From NCBI GenBank assembly GCA_020430245.1, contig JAGQKG010000006.1, positions 1 through 39,835 of the forward strand: 39,835 bases of DNA. The letters are read 5' to 3'. This document shows, piece by piece, positions 20,272 to 28,974 of the stretch. The notes below the pieces were generated by a model. That model was not told where the DNA came from, made no database searches, and saw only the letters and a list, made by a program, of their open reading frames with translations. Position 1 is the first letter of the stretch; each line of letters starts with the position of its first letter. The position numbers were made by a program, and so were the translations under genes. The DNA comes from Nitrospira sp. (GTDB taxonomy: Bacteria; Nitrospirota; Nitrospiria; Nitrospirales; UBA8639).

Positions 20272-20694
20272 ATGTTAGCTCCGAAAAGGGTTAAATTTAG
20301 AAAGGTTCAAAAAGGTCGGATGCGTGGCAAGGCTTACCGTGGTGGAGAAATCGCCTACGGGGTATTTGGCCTTAAAGCCATGGAGCCGGGACGGATTACT
20401 GCCAGGCAAATCGAAGCAGCTCGTATCGCGATGACCAGGCATGTGAAGAGGGGTGGCAGGATTTGGACCAGAATTTTCCCTGATAAGCCAATTACCAAAA
20501 AGCCTGCTGAGGTACGAATGGGAAAAGGGAAAGGAAACCCAGAGTATTGGGTAGCTCCAGTAAAATCCGGAAGGATTTTATTTGAGATGGATGATGTTAC
20601 GCAAACAATTGCAGAAGAGGCCTTGCGTTTAGCAGGGCATAAATTGCCGGTGGCCACAAAATTTGTTGTTCGTGGAGAAATACCAGTTTTATAG
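20272..20694 (+). CDS. rplP: 50S ribosomal protein L16
   Basis: L16 binds near the A-site tRNA elbow and the central protuberance. The protein is 140 residues: [20 protein letters not shown], the [20 protein letters not shown] helix and [20 protein letters not shown], ending [14 protein letters not shown]. The Arg at the 3-hydroxylation site of E. coli L16 (R81, in the KPxxxRMGKGKG segment) is present. GGAGTATTTC lies ahead of the ATG. It is followed by rpmC nine bases after its stop. Confidence 0.97.
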   Translation: MLAPKRVKFRKVQKGRMRGKAYRGGEIAYGVFGLKAMEPGRITARQIEAARIAMTRHVKRGGRIWTRIFPDKPITKKPAEVRMGKGKGNPEYWVAPVKSGRILFEMDDVTQTIAEEALRLAGHKLPVATKFVVRGEIPVL

Positions 20695-20703
20695 GTATTG
20701 GAT

Positions 20704-20892
20704 ATGGAAATGGACCAAATAGAAAATTTAGAAAAAAGTGAATTGTTTGAAAAAATTAATAAATTGAAACAAGAGTTATTTCATTTTAGGAGTCAATTGG
20801 CATTAGGGCGTATGGAAAATCCAATGCGAATACGTGAGACAAGAAAAAATATCGCTAGGGTTAAAACGGTGCTTCGCCAAAAAAATAATTAG
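20704..20892 (+). CDS. rpmC: 50S ribosomal protein L29
   Basis: L29 is a small two-helix protein near the tunnel exit beside L23. From ATG 20704 it has 62 residues, with [20 protein letters not shown], then [20 protein letters not shown], the typical antiparallel helices. The start is uncertain. In-frame options are TTG 20698, ATG 20704 and ATG 20710. AGGT (20693-20696) gives a seven-base spacing to 20704, which is the best available but weak, so coupling with rplP is likely. Confidence 0.93.
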   Translation: MEMDQIENLEKSELFEKINKLKQELFHFRSQLALGRMENPMRIRETRKNIARVKTVLRQKNN

Positions 20893-20925
20893 TCCAACAC
20901 GATTCTAAAAGAAAGTTATTCAGCT

Positions 20926-21192
20926 ATGACACAGACTAGGGCACTGTCCCGATCACTTACGGGAAAGATTGTTAGTAATAAAATGCAAAAAACTGTTGTG
21001 GTTGAGGTTGTTCGAATAGAGCGTCATTCTTTATATGGAAAGGTGATGAGGAAAAAGACTAGGTTGAAAGCTCATGATGGAGTGAATGAATGTCAGATCG
21101 GTGATCAAGTTAATATTGTTTATACACGACCTTTAAGCAAAACTAAGCACTGGCGTGTGTCTGAGATTTTAACTAAACGGGCGACCTCCTAG
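20926..21192 (+). CDS. rpsQ: 30S ribosomal protein S17
   Basis: S17 is a primary 16S-binding protein with an OB fold. The 88-residue protein shows LTGKIVSNKMQKTVVVEVVR and YGKVMRKKTRLKAHDGVNEC, and then a basic C-terminal strand with TRPLSKTKHWRVSEIL. All are normal for the family. GAAAGTTATTCAGCT precedes the ATG, a weak binding site. It closes the S10 block. The 57-base gap to rplN contains a T-run but no stem, so there is no terminator here. Confidence 0.96.
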   Translation: MTQTRALSRSLTGKIVSNKMQKTVVVEVVRIERHSLYGKVMRKKTRLKAHDGVNECQIGDQVNIVYTRPLSKTKHWRVSEILTKRATS

Positions 21193-21249
21193 ATGGTTTG
21201 TGGGTGTGCTTTAAGTTTTTTTTCAGTTATTAAGAAACAGAGTCAATAA

Positions 21250-21618
21250 ATGATACAAAATTATACCTATCTTGACGTGGCTGATAATTCAGGCGCAAAA
21301 AATGTAATGTGCTTTCATGTACTGGGTGGGACGAAGCGAAGGTATGGATCCTTAGGGGATATAATTGTGGTGGCCGTAAAAGAGGCAATCCCAAAGGCCT
21401 CAGTTAAAAAAGGTGACGTAATGAAGGCCGTAATTGTGCGAACCAAAAAAGGCCGTAGAAGAGAAGATGGTTCTCATATTAAATTTGACCGGAATGCTTG
21501 CGTTTTGGTTAATGCCCAGGGGGACCCTGTTGGGACTCGTATCTTTGGGCCGGTTGCAAGAGAATTAAGAAAGAAAAAGTATATGAAAATTATCTCTCTG
21601 GCTCCAGAAGTTATTTAG
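21250..21618 (+). CDS. rplN: 50S ribosomal protein L14
   Basis: L14 is located at the subunit interface and is the docking site of the silencing factor RsfS. The 122-residue protein is collinear with the family: [51 protein letters not shown] and [20 protein letters not shown]. The Gln-Asn-Tyr start is slightly unusual, since most have Gln-x-x-Thr. It opens the spc block and is followed by rplX after 11 bases. Confidence 0.97.
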   Translation: MIQNYTYLDVADNSGAKNVMCFHVLGGTKRRYGSLGDIIVVAVKEAIPKASVKKGDVMKAVIVRTKKGRRREDGSHIKFDRNACVLVNAQGDPVGTRIFGPVARELRKKKYMKIISLAPEVI

Positions 21619-21629
21619 GGTAGGTTATT

Positions 21630-21962
21630 ATGGCTGAAAAATTTCGTATAAAAAAAGGCGATATGGTAATGGTGATCGCTGGCAAAGAGCGTGGTAAGAC
21701 GGGCAAAGTTCTCCATGTCCAAACAAAGGATGCCAGAGTCACAGTTGAAAAGCTTAATATAATAAAGCGTCATACAAAGCCAAACGCAAAAAATAAACAG
21801 GGTGGAATCCTTGAGCGGGAAGGGTTTATGGCCATTTCCAATGTCATGGCTTTTTGTGAATCTGTTAAAAAACCTTCAAGAATTAAAATGAAAACATTTG
21901 ATGATGGACGGAAGGTCCGTGTTTATCAAAAAGCTCAAACTGAAGTGTTGGATAAAAGCTGA
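21630..21962 (+). CDS. rplX: 50S ribosomal protein L24
   Basis: L24 initiates large-subunit assembly and later borders the tunnel exit. The 110-residue protein has a KOW motif, [20 protein letters not shown], at about residues 8-27, then [20 protein letters not shown] and a C-terminal [13 protein letters not shown]. Its TGA stop overlaps the rplE ATG by one base (TGATG), the same arrangement as rplC-rplD, implying coupled translation. Confidence 0.97.
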   Translation: MAEKFRIKKGDMVMVIAGKERGKTGKVLHVQTKDARVTVEKLNIIKRHTKPNAKNKQGGILEREGFMAISNVMAFCESVKKPSRIKMKTFDDGRKVRVYQKAQTEVLDKS

Positions 21963-22588
21963 TGAAATCAAAATCTGGGACAAAGCAAGCCGTTAAAGCA
22001 AAGGAAAAGGCAGTGGGTTCATCTGTGGCTAGGCCGAAGGATTATGTTCCTCGGATTAAGGCAATGTACCATGAACAAGTTATACCGGCCATGATGAAAG
22101 AGTTTGGATATAAAAACCCAATGCAGGTCCCTCGAGTGGAGCGGATTGTCCTAAATATTGGAATGGGGGAAGCGGTTCAAAATGTAAAATTATTAGAAAG
22201 TGCCGCGACAGAACTTGAGCAAATAACTGGGCAAAAAGCTGTCCTGACTCGGTCTAAGAAAGCTATCGCTGGATTTAAATTGCGTGAAGGAGTTCCAATT
22301 GGAGCGAAAGTCACCTTGAGGGGCGCAAGGATGCATGAGTTTTTGGATCGATTGGTATCCGTGGCTTTACCTAGAATTCGTGATTTTAGGGGAATCTCAG
22401 CAAAAGCTTTCGACGGACGGGGCAATTATACGCTCGGCTTAAAAGAGCAGCTGGCATTTCCAGAAATAAAATATGACGATGTTGCGTCAATTCATGGGAT
22501 GGATATTACGTTTGTGACTACCGCCCAACGGAATGATGAAGCCAAATCTTTATTGGCTCACTTGGGAATGCCTTTTCGGAAACCCTAG
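21962..22588 (+). CDS. rplE: 50S ribosomal protein L5 with Lys-rich N-terminal extension
   Basis: L5 binds 5S rRNA in the central protuberance and contacts P-site tRNA. The 208-residue protein is longer than the usual 178-185. The conserved part begins near residue 26 ([20 protein letters not shown]) and continues with [33 protein letters not shown] and RIRDFRGIS. The first 25 residues are rich in Lys, Ala and Ser and look disordered. The only in-frame ATG ahead of the core is the one overlapping the rplX stop. The next Met (MYHEQ) would remove part of the first helix, so the extension is probably real. Confidence 0.95.
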   Translation: MKSKSGTKQAVKAKEKAVGSSVARPKDYVPRIKAMYHEQVIPAMMKEFGYKNPMQVPRVERIVLNIGMGEAVQNVKLLESAATELEQITGQKAVLTRSKKAIAGFKLREGVPIGAKVTLRGARMHEFLDRLVSVALPRIRDFRGISAKAFDGRGNYTLGLKEQLAFPEIKYDDVASIHGMDITFVTTAQRNDEAKSLLAHLGMPFRKP

Positions 22589-22606
22589 GGAGGGAAAGGA
22601 GCGTAT

Positions 22607-22792
22607 GTGTCAAGGTTAGCATTAAAGAATAAGGCTAAGCGAAATCCAAAATTCCCATGTCGGCACTATAATCGCTGTACTCTGTGTGGGAGGGTGAGGG
22701 GGTTTTTGCGTCGCTTCCTTATGTGTCGAATATGTTTTCGTTTCCTTAGTTTGCGTGGTGATATTCCTGGTGTAACCAAATCCAGTTGGTAG
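22607..22792 (+). CDS. rpsN: 30S ribosomal protein S14, short zinc-binding type
   Basis: S14 is placed in the 30S head near S3 and S10. This is the short 61-residue type with a zinc site: C24-x2-C27 and C40-x2-C43, in [20 protein letters not shown], ending [10 protein letters not shown]. The start is GTG 22607, inside the string ATGTG. The ATG at 22605 is out of frame and stops after four codons. GGGAGGGAAAGGAG upstream is a strong binding site. An extra Cys18 just before the zinc site is unusual but need not be a ligand. Confidence 0.96.
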   Translation: MSRLALKNKAKRNPKFPCRHYNRCTLCGRVRGFLRRFLMCRICFRFLSLRGDIPGVTKSSW

Positions 22793-22855
22793 GCCACTTG
22801 TGGTAAGCAGTTTGAGTTAGAAATTGGCAAATAATTCAATACGAGGTTTTTTAGC

Positions 22856-23263
22856 ATGTCGATGACTGATCCTCTCGCAGATTTATTCGTGCGAGTTCAA
22901 AATGCGGGACGCCGTGGCCACGATCTGGTTAAAATCCCGTCATCTCGTGTAAAAAAAGACATCTTGCGAATTTTCAAAGAAGAAGGATTTATTCGTGATT
23001 ACAAGGAATCTACGGATATCAATGGCCATCCAGTTATTGAAGTTTTGCTTCGATATGCCCCTGGTCGACAAAAAAAATCTTTTATTACCGGAATAAAAAG
23101 AATTAGCAAACCTGGGTGTAGAGTTTATGCCGGGAAGGAAGATCTTCCACGAGTGATGCGTGGGTTGGGATTGGCTATCTTGACTACCGATCGTGGATTG
23201 TTGACTGATGAACAATGTCGGAGTTCCAAAGTTGGTGGTGAAGTTTTATGCCATGTGTGGTAG
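22856..23263 (+). CDS. rpsH: 30S ribosomal protein S8
   Basis: S8 binds helix 21 of 16S rRNA and in E. coli represses the spc operon by mimicry at the rplX-rplE region. The 135-residue protein has MTDPLADLFVRVQNAGRRGH, IPSSRVKKDILRIFKEEGFI, and the C-terminal VGGEVLCHVW. A second ATG two codons in (22862) is also possible and would remove only Met-Ser. The rplX-rplE overlap leaves no room for an E. coli-like S8 operator. Confidence 0.97.
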   Translation: MSMTDPLADLFVRVQNAGRRGHDLVKIPSSRVKKDILRIFKEEGFIRDYKESTDINGHPVIEVLLRYAPGRQKKSFITGIKRISKPGCRVYAGKEDLPRVMRGLGLAILTTDRGLLTDEQCRSSKVGGEVLCHVW

Positions 23264-23308
23264 TTTTTAATACCTTATTTACTTTGATTTTTAATTAATA
23301 GGTTAATC

Positions 23309-23848
23309 ATGTCGAGGATTGGACGAAAGCCGATATCAATTCCCAAAGGAGTCGAAGTGCGGGTCATTGATGGGAACGTTTTGGTGAAGGGGCCGCTTGG
23401 GCAACTCCAGTGGGGTTTGAGCCCAGGAATACAGGCCAGTGTGGAAAAGGAAGAAGTCTCGTTATCCAGAAATAGCGATTCAGCAAAACTTAAGGCGCTG
23501 CATGGACTAACAAGGGCAGAACTCGCTAATCAGTTAAAGGGAGTTAAGGAAGGTTTCCAGGAAAACCTTGAAGTAATGGGGGTTGGATATCGAGCCCAAA
23601 TTCAAGGCAGTGAATTAAGCTTTTCTATAGGGTATGCTCATCCGGTGTCAATAAAACTGCCAAAAGGAGTTGAGGCGTCTGTTGACAGGCAAACATCAAT
23701 TTCCCTTAAAGGTATTGATAAACGGATGGTGAGCTTGGTGGCAGCTCAAATTAGAAGTATGAAGGTTCCGGATGTGTATAAGCAAAAAGGTATAAAGTAT
23801 GTTGGTGAAATACTTCGTAAAAAAGCTGGCAAGGCTGGCAAAAAATAG
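23309..23848 (+). CDS. rplF: 50S ribosomal protein L6
   Basis: L6 is near the factor-binding site beside the L12 stalk base. The 179-residue protein has two related alpha/beta domains. The start is MSRIGRKPISIPKGVEVRV, the middle GLTRAELANQLKGVKEGFQE, and the second domain ends PDVYKQKGIKYVGEILRKKA with a Lys-rich tail. ATTAATAGGTTAATC precedes the ATG, so AGGT is the only Shine-Dalgarno match. rplR follows nine bases later. Confidence 0.97.
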   Translation: MSRIGRKPISIPKGVEVRVIDGNVLVKGPLGQLQWGLSPGIQASVEKEEVSLSRNSDSAKLKALHGLTRAELANQLKGVKEGFQENLEVMGVGYRAQIQGSELSFSIGYAHPVSIKLPKGVEASVDRQTSISLKGIDKRMVSLVAAQIRSMKVPDVYKQKGIKYVGEILRKKAGKAGKK

Positions 23849-23857
23849 GTTGAGCTT

Positions 23858-24223
23858 GTGAATATACTTGAAAAACAAAATAGGTTGCTTAAGCGAAGTC
23901 GGCGTGTGCGGTTACGTATTGTAGGATTATCTTCTCGTCCACGATTAAGTGTCTTTAGGAGTAATTCTCATATCTATGCCCAAATTATTGATGATGAGAA
24001 TGGTCGTACCTTGGTTTCCGCGTCATCCTGTGACCCTGGTTTGAAAGGTAAAATAAAATCTGGTGGTAATGTTGAAGCCGCGAAAATTGTTGGACAAGCA
24101 ATAGCTGAACGGGCAAAGGCCATACCGATTGAACTAGTGGTGTTTGATCGGGGAGGAAGATTGTATCATGGTAGGGTAAAGGCTTTGGCAGATGCCGCTC
24201 GGTCAGGTGGGTTGAAATTTTAA
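23858..24223 (+). CDS. rplR: 50S ribosomal protein L18
   Basis: L18 binds 5S rRNA with L5 and L25. The 121-residue protein starts at GTG. The basic N-terminal [13 protein letters not shown] and the [20 protein letters not shown] segment are typical, and the C-terminal [20 protein letters not shown] is near identical to family consensus. TAGGTTGAGCTT lies upstream, with the binding site partly within the rplF stop region. The order rplF-rplR-rpsE-rpmD-rplO is the standard spc order. Confidence 0.97.
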   Translation: MNILEKQNRLLKRSRRVRLRIVGLSSRPRLSVFRSNSHIYAQIIDDENGRTLVSASSCDPGLKGKIKSGGNVEAAKIVGQAIAERAKAIPIELVVFDRGGRLYHGRVKALADAARSGGLKF

Positions 24224-24267
24224 TCTGGCCCAGCCTCAAAATTTGATAAAGGGAAGGATTCACTTCT

Positions 24268-24762
24268 GTGAGGGTTAATGTTGAAGAGCTTAATTTAAAA
24301 GATAAGCCGGTGGTAATTAACCGGGTGGCCAAAGTAGTGAAAGGAGGAAAACGTTTTTCCTTTTCTGCCTTGGTTGTTGTGGGTGATGGGGATGGTTGGG
24401 TTGGTGTGGGAAAGGGTAAAGCGACCGAAGTTCCATCTGCCATATCTAAGGCCGTGGCTCATGCAAAAAAAAATCTGATCAGGATTCCCCTTAAATCTAG
24501 CACTATTCCCCATGAGGTGCATGGGTATTTTGGTGGAGAGCACATTGTCTTGAAACCGGCAAAGCAGGGTACGGGAATCATCGCTGGAGGAGCAGTACGT
24601 TCTTTATTAGAAGTCGCTGGTGCTCAGAATATCGTTGCGAAAACACTAGGTCGTGGGAATCCGTTTAATGCCGTGAGGGCAACCATACAAGGATTGAGCC
24701 AACTTCGTGATCCCCATGAAATAAGGGAGATGCGTCGAACGGCGGTCGGGATGGAAGATTAA
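24268..24762 (+). CDS. rpsE: 30S ribosomal protein S5
   Basis: S5 lies at the mRNA entry channel and affects decoding accuracy. The 164-residue protein has an N-terminal double-stranded RNA-binding fold with [20 protein letters not shown] and [20 protein letters not shown], and a C-terminal domain with [20 protein letters not shown]. The loop where spectinomycin-resistance changes occur (KGGKRFSF) is wild type. It starts at GTG with GGGAAGGAT upstream; no in-frame ATG is nearby. Confidence 0.97.
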   Translation: MRVNVEELNLKDKPVVINRVAKVVKGGKRFSFSALVVVGDGDGWVGVGKGKATEVPSAISKAVAHAKKNLIRIPLKSSTIPHEVHGYFGGEHIVLKPAKQGTGIIAGGAVRSLLEVAGAQNIVAKTLGRGNPFNAVRATIQGLSQLRDPHEIREMRRTAVGMED

Positions 24763-24799
24763 TTGATATTCAATTAGCCAGTGAGGAAACCTGGAAATT

Positions 24800-24988
24800 A
24801 TGGTAAAGCCAGCCAATCTCTCAATTACGTTAAAGCGAAGCACAATAGGCCATCCGGATAAGATGCGTGTGGTTTTATTGGGGCTTGGTCTAAGGAGGAT
24901 TGGGCAGACAGTCAGTCGTCCGGATTCAGATCAAGTACGAGGTTTAATTTATAAGGTTAGGCATCTTATTGAGGTTGCACTTTCATGA
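24800..24988 (+). CDS. rpmD: 50S ribosomal protein L30
   Basis: L30 is a small large-subunit protein that is missing in some phyla but present here. The 62 residues include LSITLKRSTIGHPDKMRVVL and LGLRRIGQTVSRPDSDQVRG, followed by IYKVRHLIEV, matching the short bacterial form. The end TCATGA overlaps the rplO ATG by four bases (ATGA), so L15 translation is probably coupled to it. Confidence 0.95.
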   Translation: MVKPANLSITLKRSTIGHPDKMRVVLLGLGLRRIGQTVSRPDSDQVRGLIYKVRHLIEVALS

Positions 24989-25434
24989 AGCTACATGATT
25001 TACATCCGTCTCCAGGTTCAAAAACCAAGAAAAAGCGCCTTGGCCGTGGGCCTGGGTCAGGGTTAGGGAAGACCGCTGGAAAAGGACATAAAGGATTGTT
25101 AGCCCGTTCTGGTCGGGCCAATCAAGCGGGTTTTGAAGGAGGGCAAATGCCACTTGCCCGCAGATTACCCAAACGGGGGTTTGCAAATATTTTCCGGGTA
25201 CAATATTCGGTAATAAATCTTAAGGACCTTGTTTCTCATGAAAAAACCATGAATTTTAACCCAACAGTTTTCAATGAAATTGGGTTAACTAAAGGGCGAA
25301 ACCCACAGGTCAAAATACTTGGTACTGGGGAAATTGATCGCGCGATTATCGTTGAAGCACATAAATTTAGCGATACTGCCAGACAAAAAATTGAGAATGC
25401 CGGTGGGCAAGTAAAGGTGATCGGCCGTGCTTGA
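24985..25434 (+). CDS. rplO: 50S ribosomal protein L15
   Basis: L15 is a late-assembly protein in the core of the large subunit. The 149-residue protein has the Gly-rich basic N-terminal tail KKKRLGRGPGSGLGKTAGKG and GFEGGQMPLARRLPKRGFAN, and a C-terminal domain ending IENAGGQVKVIGRA. It overlaps rpmD by four bases and secY by eight, so the three genes are translationally linked. Confidence 0.97.
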   Translation: MKLHDLHPSPGSKTKKKRLGRGPGSGLGKTAGKGHKGLLARSGRANQAGFEGGQMPLARRLPKRGFANIFRVQYSVINLKDLVSHEKTMNFNPTVFNEIGLTKGRNPQVKILGTGEIDRAIIVEAHKFSDTARQKIENAGGQVKVIGRA

Positions 25435-26740
25435 GCGGCTTATCACGAGCCTTCAAAATATTTTCAAAATTCCGGAGTTGCGTAGCCGGGTAATATTTAC
25501 CTTGTCTATGCTTGCAGTCTATCGGATTGGTGCTCATGTCCCAACCCCCGGAATAAATAATGAAGAGCTTTTTAAGTTTCTCACCGAAAGAGGTGGGGCC
25601 CTCATGGGCTTCCTTGATATTTTTTCGGGAGGGGCTTTATCGAGGCTCACGATTTTCGCTTTGGGCATCATGCCCTATATTAGTGCCTCGATTATCTTGC
25701 AGCTTCTCACGGTCGTAGTTCCGCATCTTTCAAAATTAGCAAAAGAAGGAGAACGAGGAAGAAAGACAATCATCCAGTACACCAGGTATGGAACTATCCT
25801 TATTGCTTTGATTCAAGGATTCGGCATTGCTCTCGGCTTGGAGGGAATGAACGATGGAGCATTTGTTCTTGACCCGGGTTGGTCTTTTAGGTTGATGACA
25901 GTGATTACGTTGGTAGCTGGGACAGCCTTCCTTATGTGGTTAGGAGAGCAGATAACTGAACGGGGTGTTGGAAATGGGATTTCTCTTATAATTTTTTCCG
26001 GAATAGTTGCCAGCTTACCAAGTGCAGTGGTTCAAACCTTTGATTTATATCAGGTTGGTCAAATCAGTCTCCTTTTACTATTAATCCTTGGTGTCGTAAT
26101 GCTGGCAGTAATGGGGGCTATTGTATTTTTAGAAAGTGGGCGAAGAAAAATTGCGGTGCAATATGCCAAGAGAATAGTTGGGAGACGGGTGTATGGGGGA
26201 CAAAATACCCATATTCCTTTGAAAATAAATACGGCTGGTGTTATTCCGCCCATTTTTGCTTCCTCAATTATTGCGTTTCCAGCCACGATAGCCAGTTTTA
26301 TACAAGTTCCGTGGGTACAAAGCATTGGGTCCCAATTAGCTCCAGGTTCTTTACTTTATACAATGCTATACGTTGGAATGATTATATTCTTCTGTTTCTT
26401 CTATACAGCTGTGGTGCTTAATCCTGTCGATATGGCTGATAATATGAAAAAATATGGTGGGTTCATCCCAGGAATAAGACCTGGGCAAAAAACTGCAGAC
26501 TTCATTTATAAGGTATTGACAAGGATTACATTTGCCGGAGCTATTTATTTGGCAATTGTATGCGTTATTCCGGAATTATTAATTTACCGACTTAATATGC
26601 CTTTTTATTTTGGAGGTACCTCTCTTTTGATTGTCATAGGGGTGGGATTGGATACTGCCCAACAAATAGAAAATCATATGCTCATGCGGAATTATGAAGG
26701 TTTCCTTGGAAAAGGATCCTTAAAGGGAAGAAGTGGGTAG
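25427..26740 (+). CDS. secY: Protein translocase channel subunit SecY
   Basis: SecY is the protein-conducting channel of the inner membrane. The 437-residue protein has ten expected membrane helices. It starts at GTG with LERLITSLQNIFKIPELRSR and has the plug-region GFLDIFSGGALSRLTIFALG. The cytosolic loop with the conserved Arg, RKTIIQYTRYGT, and the late segment GGTSLLIVIGVGLDTAQQIE are also present. The GTG lies inside the end of rplO. SecE is encoded at the beginning of the window; secG is not visible. The order secY-adk-map-infA is typical. Confidence 0.97.
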   Translation: MLERLITSLQNIFKIPELRSRVIFTLSMLAVYRIGAHVPTPGINNEELFKFLTERGGALMGFLDIFSGGALSRLTIFALGIMPYISASIILQLLTVVVPHLSKLAKEGERGRKTIIQYTRYGTILIALIQGFGIALGLEGMNDGAFVLDPGWSFRLMTVITLVAGTAFLMWLGEQITERGVGNGISLIIFSGIVASLPSAVVQTFDLYQVGQISLLLLLILGVVMLAVMGAIVFLESGRRKIAVQYAKRIVGRRVYGGQNTHIPLKINTAGVIPPIFASSIIAFPATIASFIQVPWVQSIGSQLAPGSLLYTMLYVGMIIFFCFFYTAVVLNPVDMADNMKKYGGFIPGIRPGQKTADFIYKVLTRITFAGAIYLAIVCVIPELLIYRLNMPFYFGGTSLLIVIGVGLDTAQQIENHMLMRNYEGFLGKGSLKGRSG

Positions 26741-26744
26741 CAAC

Positions 26745-27395
26745 ATGAGGGTTATTTTTCTGGGTCCTCCTGGAGTTGGAAAAGGGACACAGGCAGATTT
26801 CATCGGCAAAAATTTCAGCATTCAAAAACTTTCAACAGGAGACTTGCTTAGAGAGAGCGTTGATAGGGGTACCACGCTTGGAAATGAAGCCAAACTTTTT
26901 ATGGAGCGTGGTGAATTAGTTCCTGATAAGGTGGTGATTGGTTTAATTGAAGAGAAACTGGGTTCTTCAGAATGTCGAAATGGTTTCTTGTTAGATGGAT
27001 TTCCTCGCACAGTAACTCAAGCCAATAAGTTGTCTTTGTTTTTGGAAGAGAATGGAGAGGCCATTGATCGGGTTGTATATTTTTCTCTTCCCCAATGTGA
27101 GGTAATTGAACGAATAAGCGGGCGACGAAGTTGCCCTAAATGTAAGGCCGTATATCATCTCAAGTCCATCCCACCAAAAAAAGAGGGGGTGTGCAATGTA
27201 TGTGAAATGCCCCTTATACAGCGAAATGATGATAAGCCGGAAACCATTCAATCCCGATTGGTAGTGTATCAAAGAGAAACGGAGCCCTTAATTCAATATT
27301 ATAAGGAGAGGGGAATTCTTTCGGAATTAGATGGTTCAGGGGGAGTTTCTGAGGTTCGTGAGCGATTGGTAGCTCTCTTAACGCAATCCGAATAG
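26745..27395 (+). CDS. adk: Adenylate kinase, zinc-binding LID type
   Basis: Adenylate kinase interconverts ATP and AMP with two ADP in the cytosol. The 216-residue protein has the P-loop GPPGVGKGTQ (7-16), the AMP-binding STGDLLRE, the DGFPRT motif (84-89), and a long LID with four cysteines: C130, C133, C150 and C153. That set is the structural zinc site seen in many Gram-positive and some other adenylate kinases. I prefer ATG 26745, four bases after the secY stop, over GTG 26733, which would add an atypical GSN lead and overlap secY. Confidence 0.96.
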   Translation: MRVIFLGPPGVGKGTQADFIGKNFSIQKLSTGDLLRESVDRGTTLGNEAKLFMERGELVPDKVVIGLIEEKLGSSECRNGFLLDGFPRTVTQANKLSLFLEENGEAIDRVVYFSLPQCEVIERISGRRSCPKCKAVYHLKSIPPKKEGVCNVCEMPLIQRNDDKPETIQSRLVVYQRETEPLIQYYKERGILSELDGSGGVSEVRERLVALLTQSE

Positions 27396-27396
27396 A

Positions 27397-28149
27397 ATGA
27401 TCATCATAAAAACGGCTGAAGAAATTGAACTCATTGCTCGTGCCGGTAGTATTGTTACTCAATGTCATCAACTATTGGTTCGGGAAGCAAAGCCAGGTGT
27501 TACTACATTGGAATTAGACAGACTTACAGAGGAATGTATTCTTGATTTGGGCGGAATTCCAGCATTTAAAGGGTATAGGAACTATCCCAATAGTCTCTGT
27601 GCGTCCATAAACGAAGAAGTAGTGCACGGAATTCCATCAAAACGTGAATTGAAAGAAGGCGACATCATTGGATTGGATGTTGGAGCCATTGTGGAGGGGT
27701 TTTACGGTGATGGAGCCGTGACGGTTTCAGTTGGGGCGGTGCCGGAAATTATTCAATCATTGATTGGAGTCACTCGAGAGGCTTTATATAAAGGAATCGA
27801 ACAGGCTGTTGTGGGTAATCGCCTTTCGGACATTTCATTTGCAATTCAAGCGCATGTAGAAAAGCATGGGTATTCGGTAGTCCGTGATTTTGTTGGCCAT
27901 GGGATTGGGCGACAGTTGCATGAGGAACCGCAGGTCCCAAATTATGGAAAATCGGGTCAAGGCCCGCGCTTAAAGCCTGGTATGACCCTCGCTATAGAAC
28001 CAATGGTAAACCTGGGAGGATCGGCTGTCAAAGTCCTGCAAGATGGGTGGACGGCAGTTACCTGTGATAAATCCCTTTCTGCTCATTTTGAGCACACCAT
28101 CACAATCGAAGCAAATGGTCCGCCCCGCATTTTAACAGGATGGTCCTAG
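27397..28149 (+). CDS. map: Methionine aminopeptidase, type I
   Basis: This enzyme removes the initiator methionine from nascent proteins on the ribosome. The 250-residue protein has the pita-bread fold and all five metal ligands: D94 and D105 in GLDVGAIVEGFYGDGAV, H168 in GHGIGRQLHEEP, E201 in LAIEPMV, and E232 in HFEHTITIE. H77 in VVHGIP is the usual substrate-binding His. It starts one base after the adk stop with no separate ribosome binding site, so coupled translation is likely. No N-terminal zinc-finger extension is present. Confidence 0.97.
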   Translation: MIIIKTAEEIELIARAGSIVTQCHQLLVREAKPGVTTLELDRLTEECILDLGGIPAFKGYRNYPNSLCASINEEVVHGIPSKRELKEGDIIGLDVGAIVEGFYGDGAVTVSVGAVPEIIQSLIGVTREALYKGIEQAVVGNRLSDISFAIQAHVEKHGYSVVRDFVGHGIGRQLHEEPQVPNYGKSGQGPRLKPGMTLAIEPMVNLGGSAVKVLQDGWTAVTCDKSLSAHFEHTITIEANGPPRILTGWS

Positions 28150-28173
28150 GTTGGAGGTCAAGTAAATTTCCTC

Positions 28174-28392
28174 ATGGGGAAAGAAGATATTATTGAAGTT
28201 CAAGGGTCGGTTACGGAAACTTTGCCGAATGCGATGTTTCGGGTTCAGTTGGAAAATGGGCATAAAATATTAGCTCATATTTCCGGGAAGATGCGGATGC
28301 ATTTTATAAGAATTTTGCCAGGAGATAAGGTGACAGTGGAACTATCCCCATATGACCTGACTCGTGGGCGGATTACCTATCGGTTTAAATAG
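28174..28392 (+). CDS. infA: Translation initiation factor IF-1
   Basis: IF-1 occupies the 30S A site during initiation. The 72-residue protein is a single OB fold, [20 protein letters not shown], then [20 protein letters not shown] and a C-terminal [12 protein letters not shown], all standard. Its translation signal is odd: GGAGG (28153-28157) stands 16 bases before the ATG, too far for a normal Shine-Dalgarno, and no closer match exists. It lies 24 bases after map. Confidence 0.97.
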   Translation: MGKEDIIEVQGSVTETLPNAMFRVQLENGHKILAHISGKMRMHFIRILPGDKVTVELSPYDLTRGRITYRFK

Positions 28393-28403
28393 AGGTTGTT
28401 ATC

Positions 28404-28517
28404 GTGAAAGTCAAATCATCAGTGAAACCTATTTGTGTTAAATGTAAGGTCATTCGCCGCAAAGGTGTGGTTAGGGTGCTCTGCACAAACCCCAAACACA
28501 AGCAGCGACAAGGCTAA
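28404..28517 (+). CDS. rpmJ: 50S ribosomal protein L36
   Basis: L36 is the smallest large-subunit protein, helping to organise 23S domains. This 37-residue frame starts at [17 protein letters not shown], then [10 protein letters not shown] and KHKQRQG. The zinc ligands C11, C14, C27 and H32 are present, so it is the zinc-binding form. AGAGGTTGTTATC precedes the start. It was found by reading between infA and rpsM, the position in which rpmJ is usually found. Confidence 0.96.
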   Translation: MKVKSSVKPICVKCKVIRRKGVVRVLCTNPKHKQRQG

Positions 28518-28538
28518 GATACGGTGATGTTCGGAATG

Positions 28539-28557
28539 GGATTGATTAAGCCAATCC
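28539..28557 (+). promoter_or_regulatory. Leader hairpin ahead of rpsM, possible translational control site
   Basis: GGATTG (28539-28544) and CAATCC (28552-28557) form a six-base stem with a seven-base loop in the 65-base rpmJ-rpsM spacer, ending 25 bases before the rpsM start. In E. coli S4 represses the alpha operon by binding a pseudoknot at the rpsM start. This position fits, but the fold does not resemble that pseudoknot closely, so the role is a guess. Confidence 0.25.
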
Positions 28558-28582
28558 ATCCCTAAAGAGAGGAAAGTATGCA

Positions 28583-28954
28583 ATGGCTCGAATCGCAGGC
28601 GTAGAGTTGCCGGTAGGAAAACGGATTGATATTGGATTAACCTATATTTTTGGAATTGGTCCGGCCAGTTCACGAGATATATTACGAAAGACAGGAGTGT
28701 CCCCTGAAACAAGGGTGAAGGACTTGCAAGAAGATGAAGTGGTCCGTTTACGTGAGACAATTGACAAGGATTACGACGTAGAGGGTGACCTAAGGAAAGA
28801 GGTCACGATGAGTATCAAACGTTTGATGGATATTGGCACTTATCGTGGGTTGCGACATCGAAAGGGTCTACCTGTGAGAGGTCAAAGGACGAAGACAAAT
28901 TCACGAACGAGAAAAGGACGTCGTGGAGCGATTGGCGGAAAAGTCAGGAAATGA
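28583..28954 (+). CDS. rpsM: 30S ribosomal protein S13
   Basis: S13 forms bridges between the 30S head and L5 and contacts P-site tRNA through its C-terminal tail. The 123-residue protein has [20 protein letters not shown], the helix-two-turn-helix region [19 protein letters not shown] and the basic [20 protein letters not shown]. The tail after [10 protein letters not shown] is slightly different from the common KGPRKTV form. AGAGAGGAAAG lies upstream of the ATG. It opens the alpha block. Confidence 0.97.
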   Translation: MARIAGVELPVGKRIDIGLTYIFGIGPASSRDILRKTGVSPETRVKDLQEDEVVRLRETIDKDYDVEGDLRKEVTMSIKRLMDIGTYRGLRHRKGLPVRGQRTKTNSRTRKGRRGAIGGKVRK

Positions 28955-28974
28955 GCTTCTGAAAGGGATATTGC

